In this document: positions 27,501-36,947 of the stretch, one piece after another | Position numbering within the stretch: the first letter of the stretch is position 1 | Layout of the letters: each line of letters begins with the position of its first letter | From: BJGV01 sp964196335 | Lineage (GTDB): Bacteria; Pseudomonadota; Gammaproteobacteria; Burkholderiales; Nitrosomonadaceae | Assembly: GCA_965238155.1 (NCBI GenBank) | Contig: OZ250175.1 | Span: forward strand, 806,001 to 870,000 | DNA length: 64,000 bases | Direction: 5' to 3' | Translations under genes and position numbers: made by a program | The notes under the pieces: model-generated | What the model saw: the letters and a program-made list of their open reading frames with translations, nothing else | Database searches by the model: none | Told to the model about the DNA's origin: nothing

Positions 27501-28805
27501 ATGCAATCCAATGTAGAGACTCTAGGTCCCTTAGAACGCAGGCTTAATGTTACGGTGCCTCAGGAAAAAATTGAGACTGAAGTTGAGAGTCGTTTAAAAC
27601 GCCTGGCACGTACAGCTAAAATTCATGGCTTTCGATCTGGGAAGGTTCCATTAAAAATTGTTTCGCAACAGTATGGTCCACAAGTACGTCAGGAGGTAAT
27701 GGGTGATGTGCTGCAGAAGAGTTTTAGTGAGGCAGTACTTGAACAAAAATTGCGGGTTGCAGGTTATCCGAATTTTGAGGCAAAGGAAATGACTGAGAAT
27801 GCACCTCAATTTGAATTTAGCGCAACGTTTGAGGTATATCCGGACATAATCTTAGGAGACTTAGAATCACTTAGTATTGAGCAACCCGTGATGCAAGTTT
27901 CCTCTGTTGATGTTGACAAAGCTATTGAGATTATGCGTAAGCAGAGGATTCAGTATGATGTGGTAGAACGAACTGCAGTTGAGGGAGACAGGGTAAATAT
28001 TGATTATCATGGAGTAATTGACGGAATAGAATTTGATGGTGGTAGCGCAAAAGAATCTCTTCTGGTTTTAGGTGAGGGTCAGTTGCTCAAGGATTTTGAG
28101 GAAGCAATAATCGGTATGAGTAAAGAGCAGAGTAAAACTTTTGAGGTAGCTTTTCCAGCAGATTATCATGGTAAAGAAGTAGCTGGAAAGACCGCTACAT
28201 TCGAGGTAAAGATTAATGTAGTGGAGGAGCCCAGACTTCCGGCACTGAATGAAGAGTTTGCCAAATCGCTTGGAATTTCCAGTGGGGATATGAAAAAAAT
28301 GAATGCCGAAGTTCAAGCGAATCTTGAACGTGAGGTGTCAAAACGTATAAAGACAAGAATTAAGGAGAGTGTAATGCAGGCGTTACTTGATGCTATTGCT
28401 ATCGAGACGCCTAAAGTATTGGTATCTTCAGAATTAGATCGTTTAATGCAGAGCGCAAGAGATGATCTTAAGGAGCGAGGTATGAAAGTTAAGGATGTAC
28501 CCTTACCAAAAGATTTATTTCAGGAGCAGGCGGAGCGTCGTGTAAATTTGGGATTAATATTGACAGAATTAGTAAAGGCTTACGATTTACATGCAAAGCC
28601 TGAACAGGTGCGTGCGTTAATTGAGGAGTTTGCGCAAAGCTATGAAAATCCTGGTGAAGTAGTTAAGTGGCATTACTCTTCAAAAGAGCGTCTGAATGAA
28701 GCCGAGTCTGCTGTGTTAGAAGACAATGTTGTAGCATGGGTGTTAGAGAAAGCTAGTGTTGTAGAAAAGAAGGTAACTTTCGACGAATTGATGGGAAAAT
28801 CTTGA
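27501..28805 (+). CDS. tig: Trigger factor
   Basis: Ribosome-associated chaperone and prolyl isomerase. It has 434 residues. The N-terminal ribosome-binding domain has the signature GFRSGKVPLKIV (variant of GFRxGKxP), the FKBP-like PPIase domain covers about residues 160-245 (GDRVNIDYHGVIDG...FEEAIIGM), and a helical C-terminal chaperone domain follows. It is directly followed by clpP (1 base between stop and ATG), giving the classical tig-clpP-clpX-lon order. Confidence 0.98.
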   Translation: MQSNVETLGPLERRLNVTVPQEKIETEVESRLKRLARTAKIHGFRSGKVPLKIVSQQYGPQVRQEVMGDVLQKSFSEAVLEQKLRVAGYPNFEAKEMTENAPQFEFSATFEVYPDIILGDLESLSIEQPVMQVSSVDVDKAIEIMRKQRIQYDVVERTAVEGDRVNIDYHGVIDGIEFDGGSAKESLLVLGEGQLLKDFEEAIIGMSKEQSKTFEVAFPADYHGKEVAGKTATFEVKINVVEEPRLPALNEEFAKSLGISSGDMKKMNAEVQANLEREVSKRIKTRIKESVMQALLDAIAIETPKVLVSSELDRLMQSARDDLKERGMKVKDVPLPKDLFQEQAERRVNLGLILTELVKAYDLHAKPEQVRALIEEFAQSYENPGEVVKWHYSSKERLNEAESAVLEDNVVAWVLEKASVVEKKVTFDELMGKS

Positions 28806-28806
28806 T

Positions 28807-29451
28807 ATGATTCAAAGAACTGAATTTGATGGTTATAATCTTGATCCTAAAAACTTAGGTCTGATTCCTATGGTGATTGAGACCAGTGGGCGGGGTGAGC
28901 GGGCATATGATATATATTCCCGCTTGTTGAAAGAGAGGGTTATTTTTCTTGTGGGACCGGTTACAGAAGCATCAGCTAATCTGATTGTGGCGCAGTTTCT
29001 GTTTCTAGAATCTGAAAATTCAGACAAAGAAATTCATTTTTATATAAACTCTCCCGGGGGTATGGTTTCTGCAGGGCTGGCAATTTACGATACTATGCAG
29101 TACATTAAAACCAGTGTCAGTACACTATGCGTGGGTCAGGCAGCAAGTATGGGATCCTTGCTACTGGCAGCAGGTGAAAAAGGCAAGCGTTTCTGTTTGC
29201 CAAATTCACGCATTATGATTCATCAGCCATTGGGTGGTTTTCAAGGACAAGCCTCAGATATTGAGATTCATGCTAAAGAAATTTTGTTTCTCAAAGGTAG
29301 ACTAAATGAAATTTTGGCAAAACATAGTGGTCAAAGTATTAAGACTATAGAGAAAGACACTGATCGCGATAATTTCCTAAGTGCTGAAGATTCAGTAAAG
29401 TATGGTTTAGTAGACGAAGTGCTGACCAGCAGAGCTGAAAGTACAACTTAA
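28807..29451 (+). CDS. clpP: ATP-dependent Clp protease proteolytic subunit
   Basis: Serine peptidase subunit of the ClpXP/ClpAP proteases. It has 214 residues. The catalytic triad is S114 (GQAASMGS), H139 (MIHQPLGG) and D188 (DTDRDNF), matching S111/H136/D185 of Escherichia coli with a 3-residue offset. The N-terminal propeptide region is short. The start is one base after tig, so it is very probably translationally coupled. Confidence 0.98.
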   Translation: MIQRTEFDGYNLDPKNLGLIPMVIETSGRGERAYDIYSRLLKERVIFLVGPVTEASANLIVAQFLFLESENSDKEIHFYINSPGGMVSAGLAIYDTMQYIKTSVSTLCVGQAASMGSLLLAAGEKGKRFCLPNSRIMIHQPLGGFQGQASDIEIHAKEILFLKGRLNEILAKHSGQSIKTIEKDTDRDNFLSAEDSVKYGLVDEVLTSRAESTT

Positions 29452-29520
29452 TATATATAGTTGCTAAAGGATCGTATTTCTACAATTTTGGTGCTAATTT
29501 AGATAACGTGGAGTAATACT

Positions 29521-30801
29521 ATGTCAGATAAAGTGGTCGGCGAGAAATTGCTTTATTGTTCCTTTTGTGGAAAGAGCCAGCACGAAGTAAAAAAACTTAT
29601 TGCGGGCCCATCCGTATTTATATGTGATGAATGTATTGAGCTTTGTAACGATATAATACGTGAAGAATTGCAGGAGGCCGAGGCTGTAAATTTAACCAAA
29701 TCAGATTTACCGGTACCGCGTGACATTTGTCAGATACTTGATGAATACGTAATTGGTCAAGAGCCAGCAAAGAGGATTTTATCTGTAGCTGTATATAACC
29801 ATTATAAGCGTTTAAAGAATCTAGCTAAAACTAGTGAAACTGATGACATAGAACTGGCTAAAAGTAATATATTACTTATAGGCCCAACTGGATCTGGCAA
29901 AACTCTTCTGGCACAAACATTGGCACGGTTACTTAATGTGCCGTTTGTAATGGCTGATGCTACAACCCTGACTGAAGCGGGATATGTTGGAGAGGACGTA
30001 GAAAATATTATCCAGAAACTTCTTCAGAAATGTAACTATGATGCGGATAAAGCCCAGCAGGGCATCGTGTATATAGACGAAATTGACAAGATTTCACGTA
30101 AGCTAGATAACCCTTCAATAACCCGTGATGTCTCAGGTGAAGGCGTACAGCAAGCCTTACTTAAGCTAATTGAGGGTACTGTTGCTTCAGTCCCTCCACA
30201 GGGTGGGAGAAAGCATCCTAATCAGGAATTTGTTCAAATAGATACTACCAATATTTTGTTTATTTGTGGCGGCGCATTCGATGGTCTTGAAAAGGTAATA
30301 CGTGATCGTTCTGAGAAGGGTGGGATAGGTTTTGGTGCAGATGTGCGGAGTGGTATCGATAACCGAAAAGATATCGGTACAGTATTAAAAGGAGTGGAGC
30401 CGGAGGATCTGGTTAAATATGGTTTAATTCCTGAATTTGTAGGACGCCTGCCAGTAGTTGCGACACTGGAGGAACTGGGTGAAGCTGCCTTGATTAAAAT
30501 TCTCGCTGAACCTAAAAATGCGCTTATTAAACAGTACCAAAAAATGTTCAGTATGGAAGGTGGTGTCGATCTGGAATTTCGAGAGCAGGCGCTCAAGGCA
30601 ATTGCTAAGAAAGCGTTGGCACGCAAAACCGGTGCACGTGGGCTTAGGTCAATTCTAGAAAATACTTTGCTGGATACAATGTTTGATCTTCCGTCTCTTG
30701 AAAATGTCACTAAGGTAGTAGTTGATCACGGTTCAGTTGAAGGTGACATCAAGCCAATTCTGATTTACTCGGATAAGGCTAAGATGGCAAAGAGTAGTTA
30801 G
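29521..30801 (+). CDS. clpX: ATP-dependent Clp protease ATP-binding subunit ClpX
   Basis: AAA+ unfoldase that feeds substrates to ClpP. It has 426 residues. The N-terminal zinc-binding domain has C13, C16, C35 and C38 (YCSFCGKS, FICDECIELC). Walker A GPTGSGKTLLAQ is near residue 121, Walker B VYIDEIDKI follows, and GYVGEDVE is the first pore region. An IGF-type loop reads KGGIGFGADV, which contacts ClpP. It lies 69 bases after clpP. Confidence 0.98.
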   Translation: MSDKVVGEKLLYCSFCGKSQHEVKKLIAGPSVFICDECIELCNDIIREELQEAEAVNLTKSDLPVPRDICQILDEYVIGQEPAKRILSVAVYNHYKRLKNLAKTSETDDIELAKSNILLIGPTGSGKTLLAQTLARLLNVPFVMADATTLTEAGYVGEDVENIIQKLLQKCNYDADKAQQGIVYIDEIDKISRKLDNPSITRDVSGEGVQQALLKLIEGTVASVPPQGGRKHPNQEFVQIDTTNILFICGGAFDGLEKVIRDRSEKGGIGFGADVRSGIDNRKDIGTVLKGVEPEDLVKYGLIPEFVGRLPVVATLEELGEAALIKILAEPKNALIKQYQKMFSMEGGVDLEFREQALKAIAKKALARKTGARGLRSILENTLLDTMFDLPSLENVTKVVVDHGSVEGDIKPILIYSDKAKMAKSS

Positions 30802-30826
30802 TTCTGGTTTAGAAGCGTCAGTTTGC

Positions 30827-30852
30827 CTTGAATTTATCCTGGTTGCCCCAAT
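30827..30852 (+). promoter_or_regulatory. Sigma-32-type promoter of lon
   Basis: CTTGAA (30827-30832), 13 bases, then CCCCAAT (30846-30852) closely match the heat-shock consensus CTTGAA-N13-CCCCATNT. It lies 52 bases upstream of the lon start in the clpX-lon gap. Confidence 0.65.
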
Positions 30853-30904
30853 ACTACTTTAGTTATCTTTTAGTTTGTACTTATTTATAGGTTAATTTAC
30901 ACAT

Positions 30905-33322
30905 ATGACTCTTCCAGTTAACGAGCCCGATAAAGTGCTGTTACCACTCTTACCTTTGCGTGATGTTGTAGTGTTTCCGCACATGGTAATTCCTTTATTC
31001 GTAGGGCGGCCTAAGTCTATCAAAGCGCTGGAGAGTGCTATGGAGTCTGGTAAGACAATACTCCTGGTAGCACAGAAATTTGCCGCTAAAGATGAACCGG
31101 GCCCCGAAGACCTTCATAAGGTTTGTAGTGTTGGAAATTTACTGCAAATGCTCAAACTACCCGACGGTACGGTTAAAGTTTTGGTAGAAGGTGGTCGCCG
31201 AGCTAGTATGCTAGAGGTAATTGACTCCGGTACTCATTTTTCTGGGCGGGTTGTATTGCTCCCTCCCGACAATGTTGACAGTAATGAAGTAGAAGCCATG
31301 CGACGTACATTGCTTGTTCAATTTGACCAATATGTAAAACTAAATAAAAAAATACCGCCTGAAATACATACTTCTCTTGGTGGTATAGATGAGGCAGGGC
31401 GCCTGGCTGATACAATTGCCGCACATTTGCCATTGAAGCTCGAGCAAAAACAAGAAATTTTAGAGCTATTTGACGTTTCAAAACGCTTAGAGCACCTGTT
31501 AGGTTTATTGGAAACTGAGCTTGATATACTCCAGGTGGAGAAACGTATTCGTGGCAGAGTTAAACGTCAGATGGAGAAGAGCCAGCGAGATTACTATCTA
31601 AATGAGCAAGTTAAGGCTATCCAGAAGGAATTAGGAGAAGGCGAGGATGGTGCTGATTTAGAGGAAATGGACAAGAAAATTAAATCTGCAAACATGTCCA
31701 AAGAGGGACGCATTAAGGGTGTGTCTGAATTGAAGAAGCTACGGTTAATGTCTCCCATGTCCGCTGAGGCAACTGTGGTACGTAATTATATTGATGCTCT
31801 GGTTGCGTTACCGTGGAAGAAGAAAAGTAAAATCGGTAAAGATCTTAACGCTGCAGAAATAATACTTGAGAAGGACCATTACGGTTTAGATAAAGTTAAG
31901 GAACGTATTGTCGAGTATCTGGCAGTACAGCAGCGGGTGGATAAGCTCAAGGCGCCTATCCTTTGTTTAGTGGGCCCACCTGGGGTTGGTAAGACTTCTT
32001 TAGGTCAGTCTATCGCCCGTGCCACAAATCGTAAATTTGTACGTATGTCACTAGGTGGCGTGCGAGACGAAGCAGAAATACGTGGTCATCGTCGCACCTA
32101 TATTGGTTCAATGCCTGGCAAAATTTTGCAGAATATGACTAAGGTTGGTGTAAAGAATCCACTATTCTTATTGGATGAAGTAGATAAGATGGGCATGGAT
32201 TTTCGTGGTGATCCATCTTCTGCATTACTTGAAGTGCTTGATCCGGAGCAAAATAATTCATTTGTAGACCACTATATTGAAGTTGAGTATGACTTGTCTG
32301 ATGTTATGTTTGTTGCTACTGCAAATACCTTAAATATACCACCAGCTTTATTGGACAGAATGGAAGTGCTCAGATTGTCTGGTTATACCGAAGATGAAAA
32401 GCTTAACATTGCAACGCGCTACTTATTACCCAAGCAAATGAAGAATCATGGGCTAAAGGAAAATGAGCTGGCAATATCTGAAGCTGCACTGCGTGATGTT
32501 ACTCGTTATTACACCCGGGAAGCAGGCGTGCGTGCCATGGAGAGAGAAATTTCAAAAATTTGCCGGAAAGTAGTAAAAGCATTGTTACTTAAAGATAAGC
32601 AGAAAAAAATTGCTGTCAGTGCGCGAAATCTTGGTAAATACTTGGATGTGCGTCGCTATACTTACGGTGTTGCTGAGGAGAAAAATCAAGTCGGGCAGGT
32701 AACTGGCCTGGCTTGGACAGAGGTTGGCGGAGAATTGCTAACTATTGAAGCAGTGGTACTTCCAGGTAAAGGTAAGACTATTACTACTGGTAAACTAGGC
32801 GAGGTAATGCAAGAATCTATCCAGGCAGCTCTATCAGTAGTACGTAGTCGTTCAATAGCACTAGGTATCTCCGAAGATTTTTACCAAAAGAACGATATTC
32901 ATATACACCTGCCGGAAGGAGCCACACCCAAAGATGGTCCTAGTGCTGGTATTGGTATATGTATTGCAATGGTGTCGGCGTTGACAGGTATTCCGGTAAG
33001 GGCAACCGTTGCAATGACTGGTGAGATAACGCTACGGGGTGAGGTATTACCGATTGGCGGGCTAAAAGAAAAGCTCTTAGCAGCACATCGTGGTGGCATA
33101 AAGATGGTCTTGATACCTGAGGACAATGTCAAAGATTTGGCTGAGATTCCAGAAAATATCAAGAATCGACTTGATATACATCCAGTAAAATGGATAGACC
33201 AGGTATTAGATTTTGCTTTGGAGCGCCAACCCAATGCACTTCCTATTGTTGCTAGTGCATCTGCGACTAACCCTGAAGTTACTGAGAATGAACAGGCTAA
33301 TACTGCTGCTATAAAGCATTAA
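30905..33322 (+). CDS. lon: ATP-dependent protease Lon
   Basis: AAA+ serine protease degrading misfolded and regulatory proteins. It has 805 residues. The N-terminal substrate domain begins LLPLLPLRDVVVFPHMVIPL, Walker A GPPGVGKTSLG is near residue 357, Walker B is LFLLDEVDKMG, and the catalytic Ser680 lies in PKDGPSAGI with the partner Lys723 in GGLKEKLLAA. A heat-shock-type promoter precedes it and a hairpin follows the stop, so lon may be its own transcription unit. Confidence 0.99.
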   Translation: MTLPVNEPDKVLLPLLPLRDVVVFPHMVIPLFVGRPKSIKALESAMESGKTILLVAQKFAAKDEPGPEDLHKVCSVGNLLQMLKLPDGTVKVLVEGGRRASMLEVIDSGTHFSGRVVLLPPDNVDSNEVEAMRRTLLVQFDQYVKLNKKIPPEIHTSLGGIDEAGRLADTIAAHLPLKLEQKQEILELFDVSKRLEHLLGLLETELDILQVEKRIRGRVKRQMEKSQRDYYLNEQVKAIQKELGEGEDGADLEEMDKKIKSANMSKEGRIKGVSELKKLRLMSPMSAEATVVRNYIDALVALPWKKKSKIGKDLNAAEIILEKDHYGLDKVKERIVEYLAVQQRVDKLKAPILCLVGPPGVGKTSLGQSIARATNRKFVRMSLGGVRDEAEIRGHRRTYIGSMPGKILQNMTKVGVKNPLFLLDEVDKMGMDFRGDPSSALLEVLDPEQNNSFVDHYIEVEYDLSDVMFVATANTLNIPPALLDRMEVLRLSGYTEDEKLNIATRYLLPKQMKNHGLKENELAISEAALRDVTRYYTREAGVRAMEREISKICRKVVKALLLKDKQKKIAVSARNLGKYLDVRRYTYGVAEEKNQVGQVTGLAWTEVGGELLTIEAVVLPGKGKTITTGKLGEVMQESIQAALSVVRSRSIALGISEDFYQKNDIHIHLPEGATPKDGPSAGIGICIAMVSALTGIPVRATVAMTGEITLRGEVLPIGGLKEKLLAAHRGGIKMVLIPEDNVKDLAEIPENIKNRLDIHPVKWIDQVLDFALERQPNALPIVASASATNPEVTENEQANTAAIKH

Positions 33323-33357
33323 TAAACTTACGGATCTTTCGGCGCTCCTTGTAAGCT

Positions 33358-33394
33358 AACTTATTGAAAGAGATAGTATCAATAAGTTTTTCTT
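33358..33394 (+). terminator. Probable intrinsic terminator after lon
   Basis: Nine-base perfect stem AACTTATTG (33358-33366) and CAATAAGTT (33380-33388), 13-base loop, followed by TTTCTT. The stem is AT-rich, so the strength is uncertain. Confidence 0.55.
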
Positions 33395-33527
33395 ACTTTT
33401 AAAACCCACTCAGTTTTACTTAGTATTGGAGGAGTACCGGTTTTCAGGGGGGGCAGGTATGCTGTTTATTTACGTAAGTAAAAAAGTTTTATATTTAAAA
33501 TGTTTTCGAAAATATTATGACAATTGC

Positions 33528-33556
33528 TTGACCCAGCCCAAATGGCTTGATATAAA
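33528..33556 (+). promoter_or_regulatory. Sigma-70 promoter of hupB
   Basis: TTGACC (33528-33533), exactly 17 bases, then TATAAA (33551-33556); each hexamer is one mismatch from consensus. It lies 56 bases upstream of the hupB GTG, in the lon-hupB gap that otherwise holds only the lon terminator. Confidence 0.8.
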
Positions 33557-33612
33557 AGCGGTTGCAGGGGCAGTTCCTGTGACTTTCTTACTAATAACTC
33601 AGGGGGAACTAC

Positions 33613-33885
33613 GTGAATAAATCTGAACTTATCGATGCCATTGCAAAATCTGCTGACATCTCAAAAGCTTCGGCAGGTGATGCACTAGATGCAACATTAG
33701 CTGCAATTAAAGTTGCTCTTAAAAAAGGCCAAAGTGTCACCTTAGTAGGATTTGGTACTTTTAAAGTAGGTAAACGTGCAGCTCGTACTGGTCGCAATCC
33801 TCGCACTGGTGCTGCGATTAAAATTAAAGCGGCTAAAGTACCAAAATTTAGTGCTGGGAAGGCGCTCAAGGATGCTGTAAATTAG
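33613..33885 (+). CDS. hupB: DNA-binding protein HU-beta
   Basis: Nucleoid-associated histone-like protein. It has 90 residues, standard length. Start NKSELIDAIAKSADISKA, arm motif GRNPRTGAAIKI and end FSAGKALKDAVN are typical. Initiation is at GTG 33613, supported by an AGGGGGAA ribosome site just upstream. The lon-hupB order is conserved widely, but hupB has its own near-consensus promoter here. Confidence 0.98.
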   Translation: MNKSELIDAIAKSADISKASAGDALDATLAAIKVALKKGQSVTLVGFGTFKVGKRAARTGRNPRTGAAIKIKAAKVPKFSAGKALKDAVN

Positions 33886-33897
33886 ATTTTCGGGGCG

Positions 33898-33973
33898 GGG
33901 TGCTTAGCTCAGCTGGTAGAGCGTCGCCCTTACAAGGCGAATGTCGGCGGTTCGACCCCGTCAGCACCCACCA
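33898..33973 (+). tRNA. tRNA-Val (anticodon UAC)
   Basis: 76 bases with encoded CCA. Acceptor GGGTGCT/AGCACCC, anticodon stem TCGCC/GGCGA around CTTACAA (anticodon TAC), T-arm GGCGG TTCGACC CCGTC. It starts 12 bases after the hupB stop, so it may be cotranscribed with hupB. Confidence 0.97.
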
Positions 33974-33994
33974 ACGGAATTATACGAGGAACTT

Positions 33995-34071
33995 GGAGTG
34001 GTAGTTCAGTTGGTTAGAATACCGGCCTGTCACGCCGGGGGTCGCGGGTTCGAGTCCCGTCCACTCCGCCA
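33995..34071 (+). tRNA. tRNA-Asp (anticodon GUC)
   Basis: 77 bases with encoded CCA. Acceptor GGAGTGG/CCACTCC, anticodon loop CTGTCAC (anticodon GTC) between CCGGC and GCCGG, T-loop TTCGAGT. It is 21 bases after tRNA-Val and surely on the same precursor. Confidence 0.97.
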
Positions 34072-34089
34072 TATTTTGAACTAAACCTG

Positions 34090-34115
34090 GGCGAACGTAA
34101 GTTCGCCTTTTTTAT
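34090..34115 (+). terminator. Intrinsic terminator after the tRNA-Val/tRNA-Asp pair
   Basis: Seven-base stem GGCGAAC (34090-34096), tetraloop GTAA, GTTCGCC (34101-34107), then a T-run from 34108. Closes the hupB-tRNA unit just before ppiD. Confidence 0.92.
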
Positions 34116-34139
34116 TTATTTGAATTTTGGATTTCAGTA

Positions 34140-36032
34140 ATGTTTGATTTTGTTCACAAGCGAAAGCGTGTAGTCCAGGTCATTTTTGTGATTGCTATAA
34201 CGCCGTTCCTGTTTTGGGGACTTGAATCGTACCAAAACACAGATGGAGAAGATTATGTTGCAATAATTTCCGGGGAGAAAATTCATAGACGGGAGTTTGA
34301 TCAGGCAATGCGTAAACAATATGACGCCATGCGAGAATCCATGGGAGAGAGCTTTAACATCTCCATGCTTGATGACCCGGGAGTCAGAGTTTCAGTATTG
34401 GAGGGTTTGATTCAGCAACGATTACTTAATCGAGAAGCAGAACGTCTCGGACTTGCTATTTCAGATCCCCAACTGGTTGAGGTTTTACAAGGTTTTGCAG
34501 CATTTCATCAGGATGGGAAATTTTCAAATCAGCTGTATGAGGACTTCTTACGCAGCGAAGCATTGGATGTAGTTGCGTTTGAATCGAATATCCGTCAAGC
34601 CATGATGAGGCAGCAAATCGTAGACGGGTACATCAAGAATGGTTTTATTTCGAATACAGTAGCAAAAAATATTATACGTTTCAGTGGAGAGAAACGTGAA
34701 ATCAGTAGTGTTCAAATTCAACCTGAACAATTTCTGTCTAAGATGAAACCTGGTAATGATGAGATTAAAGCATATTATGTTAGTCACCAAACTGAATTTA
34801 AGCAGCCTAAAGAAGTCCAGATAGAGTATCTCGTGTTATCAGTGGATGATCTGGCAAAAAAAATACAGGTAAGTTCTGATGAAATCAAAAAATATTTTGA
34901 AAAGAACAAAGATCAATTTGATCAGATAGAAGAGCGTCAGGCTAGTCATATATTATTGAATGCACCTGCTACTGCATCAGATGCAGATAAAGCTGCAGCT
35001 CGTTCCAAGGCGGAAGAATTGCTGTCACAGATCAGGCAGGCGCCACAAAGTTTTTCTGAATTTGCGAAAAAGCATTCACAAGATCCCGGAACAGCAGATA
35101 AAGGAGGTGATTTAGGATTCTTTGGGCGCGGTACAATGGTTAAGGCTTTTGAGGATGAGATTTTTCAGATGGAGCCTGAGGAAATTCGTGGGCCGGTTCA
35201 GACAGATCTTGGTTTTCACATTATTAAACTTTCTGCGATAAAAGCCGGAGAAAATGTAAATTTTGATGAAGTAAAGGATGAGGTGGAGAAAAAATTAAGA
35301 AGGCAGAAATCGAGTAAAGATTTTGGAGAAGAGGCCGAGGAATTCCGGAATATAGTGTATGAAGAGAGTGATAGTTTACAACCAGCTGCCGAAGCACTTA
35401 AATTGTCTATACAGAAAAGTGACTGGATCAGCAGGACGGGTGGTAAAGAACCATACTTTACCAACGTAAAATTATTGCAGGTAATGTTTTCTGAGGACTC
35501 GATTAAGAATAAACAGAATTCTGAAGTAATCGAAATTACACCAGACACTTTGATTTCTGCAAGGGTCCTTGGACATAAGCCTGCAGCAATGCGTTCAATG
35601 GCTGAAGTTAGAGAGAAAATATTTGGGATTCTGGCGCGTCAGCAAGCATCAGATCAGGCGGTGAAAGAGGGTACAGAGAAATTGGGACAACTGCATAAAG
35701 GAGAAAAGGATATAGTCAAGTGGGGTCCCGATCAGACGGTTTCCCGCAACGATCCACAAGGTATTGAAGAGGGAGTTCTACGGGCTATTTTTAAAGTTAA
35801 GTCATTCAGTCTCCCTGCATATACCGGAGTTATTAATTCACAAGGAGGTTTTTCTCTGGTTCGAATTAGTAATGTGATAGAAGCCGTATCACCAGATGAA
35901 GAAAAAGTTAAGGTTTTTAGCGGGCAGTTGCAGCAATTATATGCACAAGAAGAGCTTTCATCATATCTTGCAGCAATCAAGCAGCGATCTGACGTGACTG
36001 TTATGAGAGAGAGAATTATGGGTGGTCAATAA
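34140..36032 (+). CDS. ppiD: Membrane-anchored periplasmic peptidyl-prolyl isomerase/chaperone PpiD
   Basis: Inner-membrane chaperone at the SecYEG exit. It has 630 residues. A short cytoplasmic leader (MFDFVHKRKR) precedes one transmembrane helix at about 12-28, then a SurA-N-like region, then a parvulin domain at about residues 260-360 (QASHILLNAP, QDPGTADKGGDLGFFGRG, GFHIIKLSAI), and a long C-terminal region. Whether the parvulin domain is catalytic is not evident; it is inactive in Escherichia coli PpiD. The 3' end overlaps convergent fabI by 17 bases. Confidence 0.96.
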   Translation: MFDFVHKRKRVVQVIFVIAITPFLFWGLESYQNTDGEDYVAIISGEKIHRREFDQAMRKQYDAMRESMGESFNISMLDDPGVRVSVLEGLIQQRLLNREAERLGLAISDPQLVEVLQGFAAFHQDGKFSNQLYEDFLRSEALDVVAFESNIRQAMMRQQIVDGYIKNGFISNTVAKNIIRFSGEKREISSVQIQPEQFLSKMKPGNDEIKAYYVSHQTEFKQPKEVQIEYLVLSVDDLAKKIQVSSDEIKKYFEKNKDQFDQIEERQASHILLNAPATASDADKAAARSKAEELLSQIRQAPQSFSEFAKKHSQDPGTADKGGDLGFFGRGTMVKAFEDEIFQMEPEEIRGPVQTDLGFHIIKLSAIKAGENVNFDEVKDEVEKKLRRQKSSKDFGEEAEEFRNIVYEESDSLQPAAEALKLSIQKSDWISRTGGKEPYFTNVKLLQVMFSEDSIKNKQNSEVIEITPDTLISARVLGHKPAAMRSMAEVREKIFGILARQQASDQAVKEGTEKLGQLHKGEKDIVKWGPDQTVSRNDPQGIEEGVLRAIFKVKSFSLPAYTGVINSQGGFSLVRISNVIEAVSPDEEKVKVFSGQLQQLYAQEELSSYLAAIKQRSDVTVMRERIMGGQ

Positions 36033-36807
36033 GGTCAAATGCAACATTATTAAACCCGGCATCTACGTAAGTAATTTCACCAGTAATGCCACTTGCGAGA
36101 TCACTGCATAAGAAGGCCGCTACATTTCCTACTTCCTCAATGGAAACATTACGCCGTAATGGTGAAACTTTTTCAGTATACCCAAGTAGTTTTCCAAAAT
36201 CGCCTATTCCTGCAGAAGCCAGTGTCTTAATTGGACCGGCAGAAATCGCATTAACTCTTATTCCTTTTGGGCCAAGACTTGATGCCATAAATCGTACATT
36301 GGCTTCAAGGCTCGCCTTGGCAAGTCCCATTACGTTATAGTTTGGCATTACTCTTTTTGCCCCGAGGTAGCTCAGTGTCAGAAGAGATCCGTTGTTATTT
36401 TGCATCAGTGGCAGTCCTGCTTTTGCCAAAGCGGAAAAGCTAAAGGAGCTAATATCATGAGCTATCTGGAAGGATTCACGGCTTAAACTCTCCAGGTAAT
36501 CCCCGGTTAAAGCTTCACGTGGGGCGAAGGCAATGGAGTGTATGATGCTATCAAGACTATCCCATGATTTTGCAAGATCTTCAAAACTTTTGTTAATTTC
36601 ATTATCACTTGTAACATCGCAGGAAAAAAGTAAATTACTGTCAAATTCAGCTGCTAATTTTTCTACACGCTCACGTATTCCTTCTGCTTGATAAGTGAAG
36701 GCGAGTTCTGCACCCTCCCGTTTCATTGCTTTGGCAATACCATAAGCAATAGAACGATTACTGAGTAATCCGGTGATTAGAATACGTTTACCTGTTAGAA
36801 ATCCCAT
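36016..36807 (-). CDS. fabI: Enoyl-[acyl-carrier-protein] reductase (NADH)
   Basis: Last step of each fatty-acid elongation round. It has 263 residues. Starts MGFLTGKRILITGLLSNRSIAYGIA (the atypical SDR nucleotide motif). The catalytic pair is in YLGAKRVMPNYNVMGLAKASLE (Tyr-x6-Lys arrangement typical of FabI). It is read on the minus strand with its last 17 bases overlapping the end of ppiD. Confidence 0.98.
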   Translation of the reverse strand: MGFLTGKRILITGLLSNRSIAYGIAKAMKREGAELAFTYQAEGIRERVEKLAAEFDSNLLFSCDVTSDNEINKSFEDLAKSWDSLDSIIHSIAFAPREALTGDYLESLSRESFQIAHDISSFSFSALAKAGLPLMQNNNGSLLTLSYLGAKRVMPNYNVMGLAKASLEANVRFMASSLGPKGIRVNAISAGPIKTLASAGIGDFGKLLGYTEKVSPLRRNVSIEEVGNVAAFLCSDLASGITGEITYVDAGFNNVAFDLIDHP

Positions 36808-36947
36808 ATTATGTCCTTGTGAATATTCTGATATTTTAAGAATTATAGCTCAGGAAGCTATTGTACTTGAAGAGTCGCAGTAAATTAGCAAATGCAGGAG
36901 TTCTCCATCCCCCTATGTTTTAGTATTTACGATAAACTATAAACCCA

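Noticed and set aside
33426..33620. 64-residue open frame between lon and hupB
   Set aside because: It covers the near-consensus hupB promoter and overlaps the hupB ribosome site; composition is not protein-like and no family is recognised.
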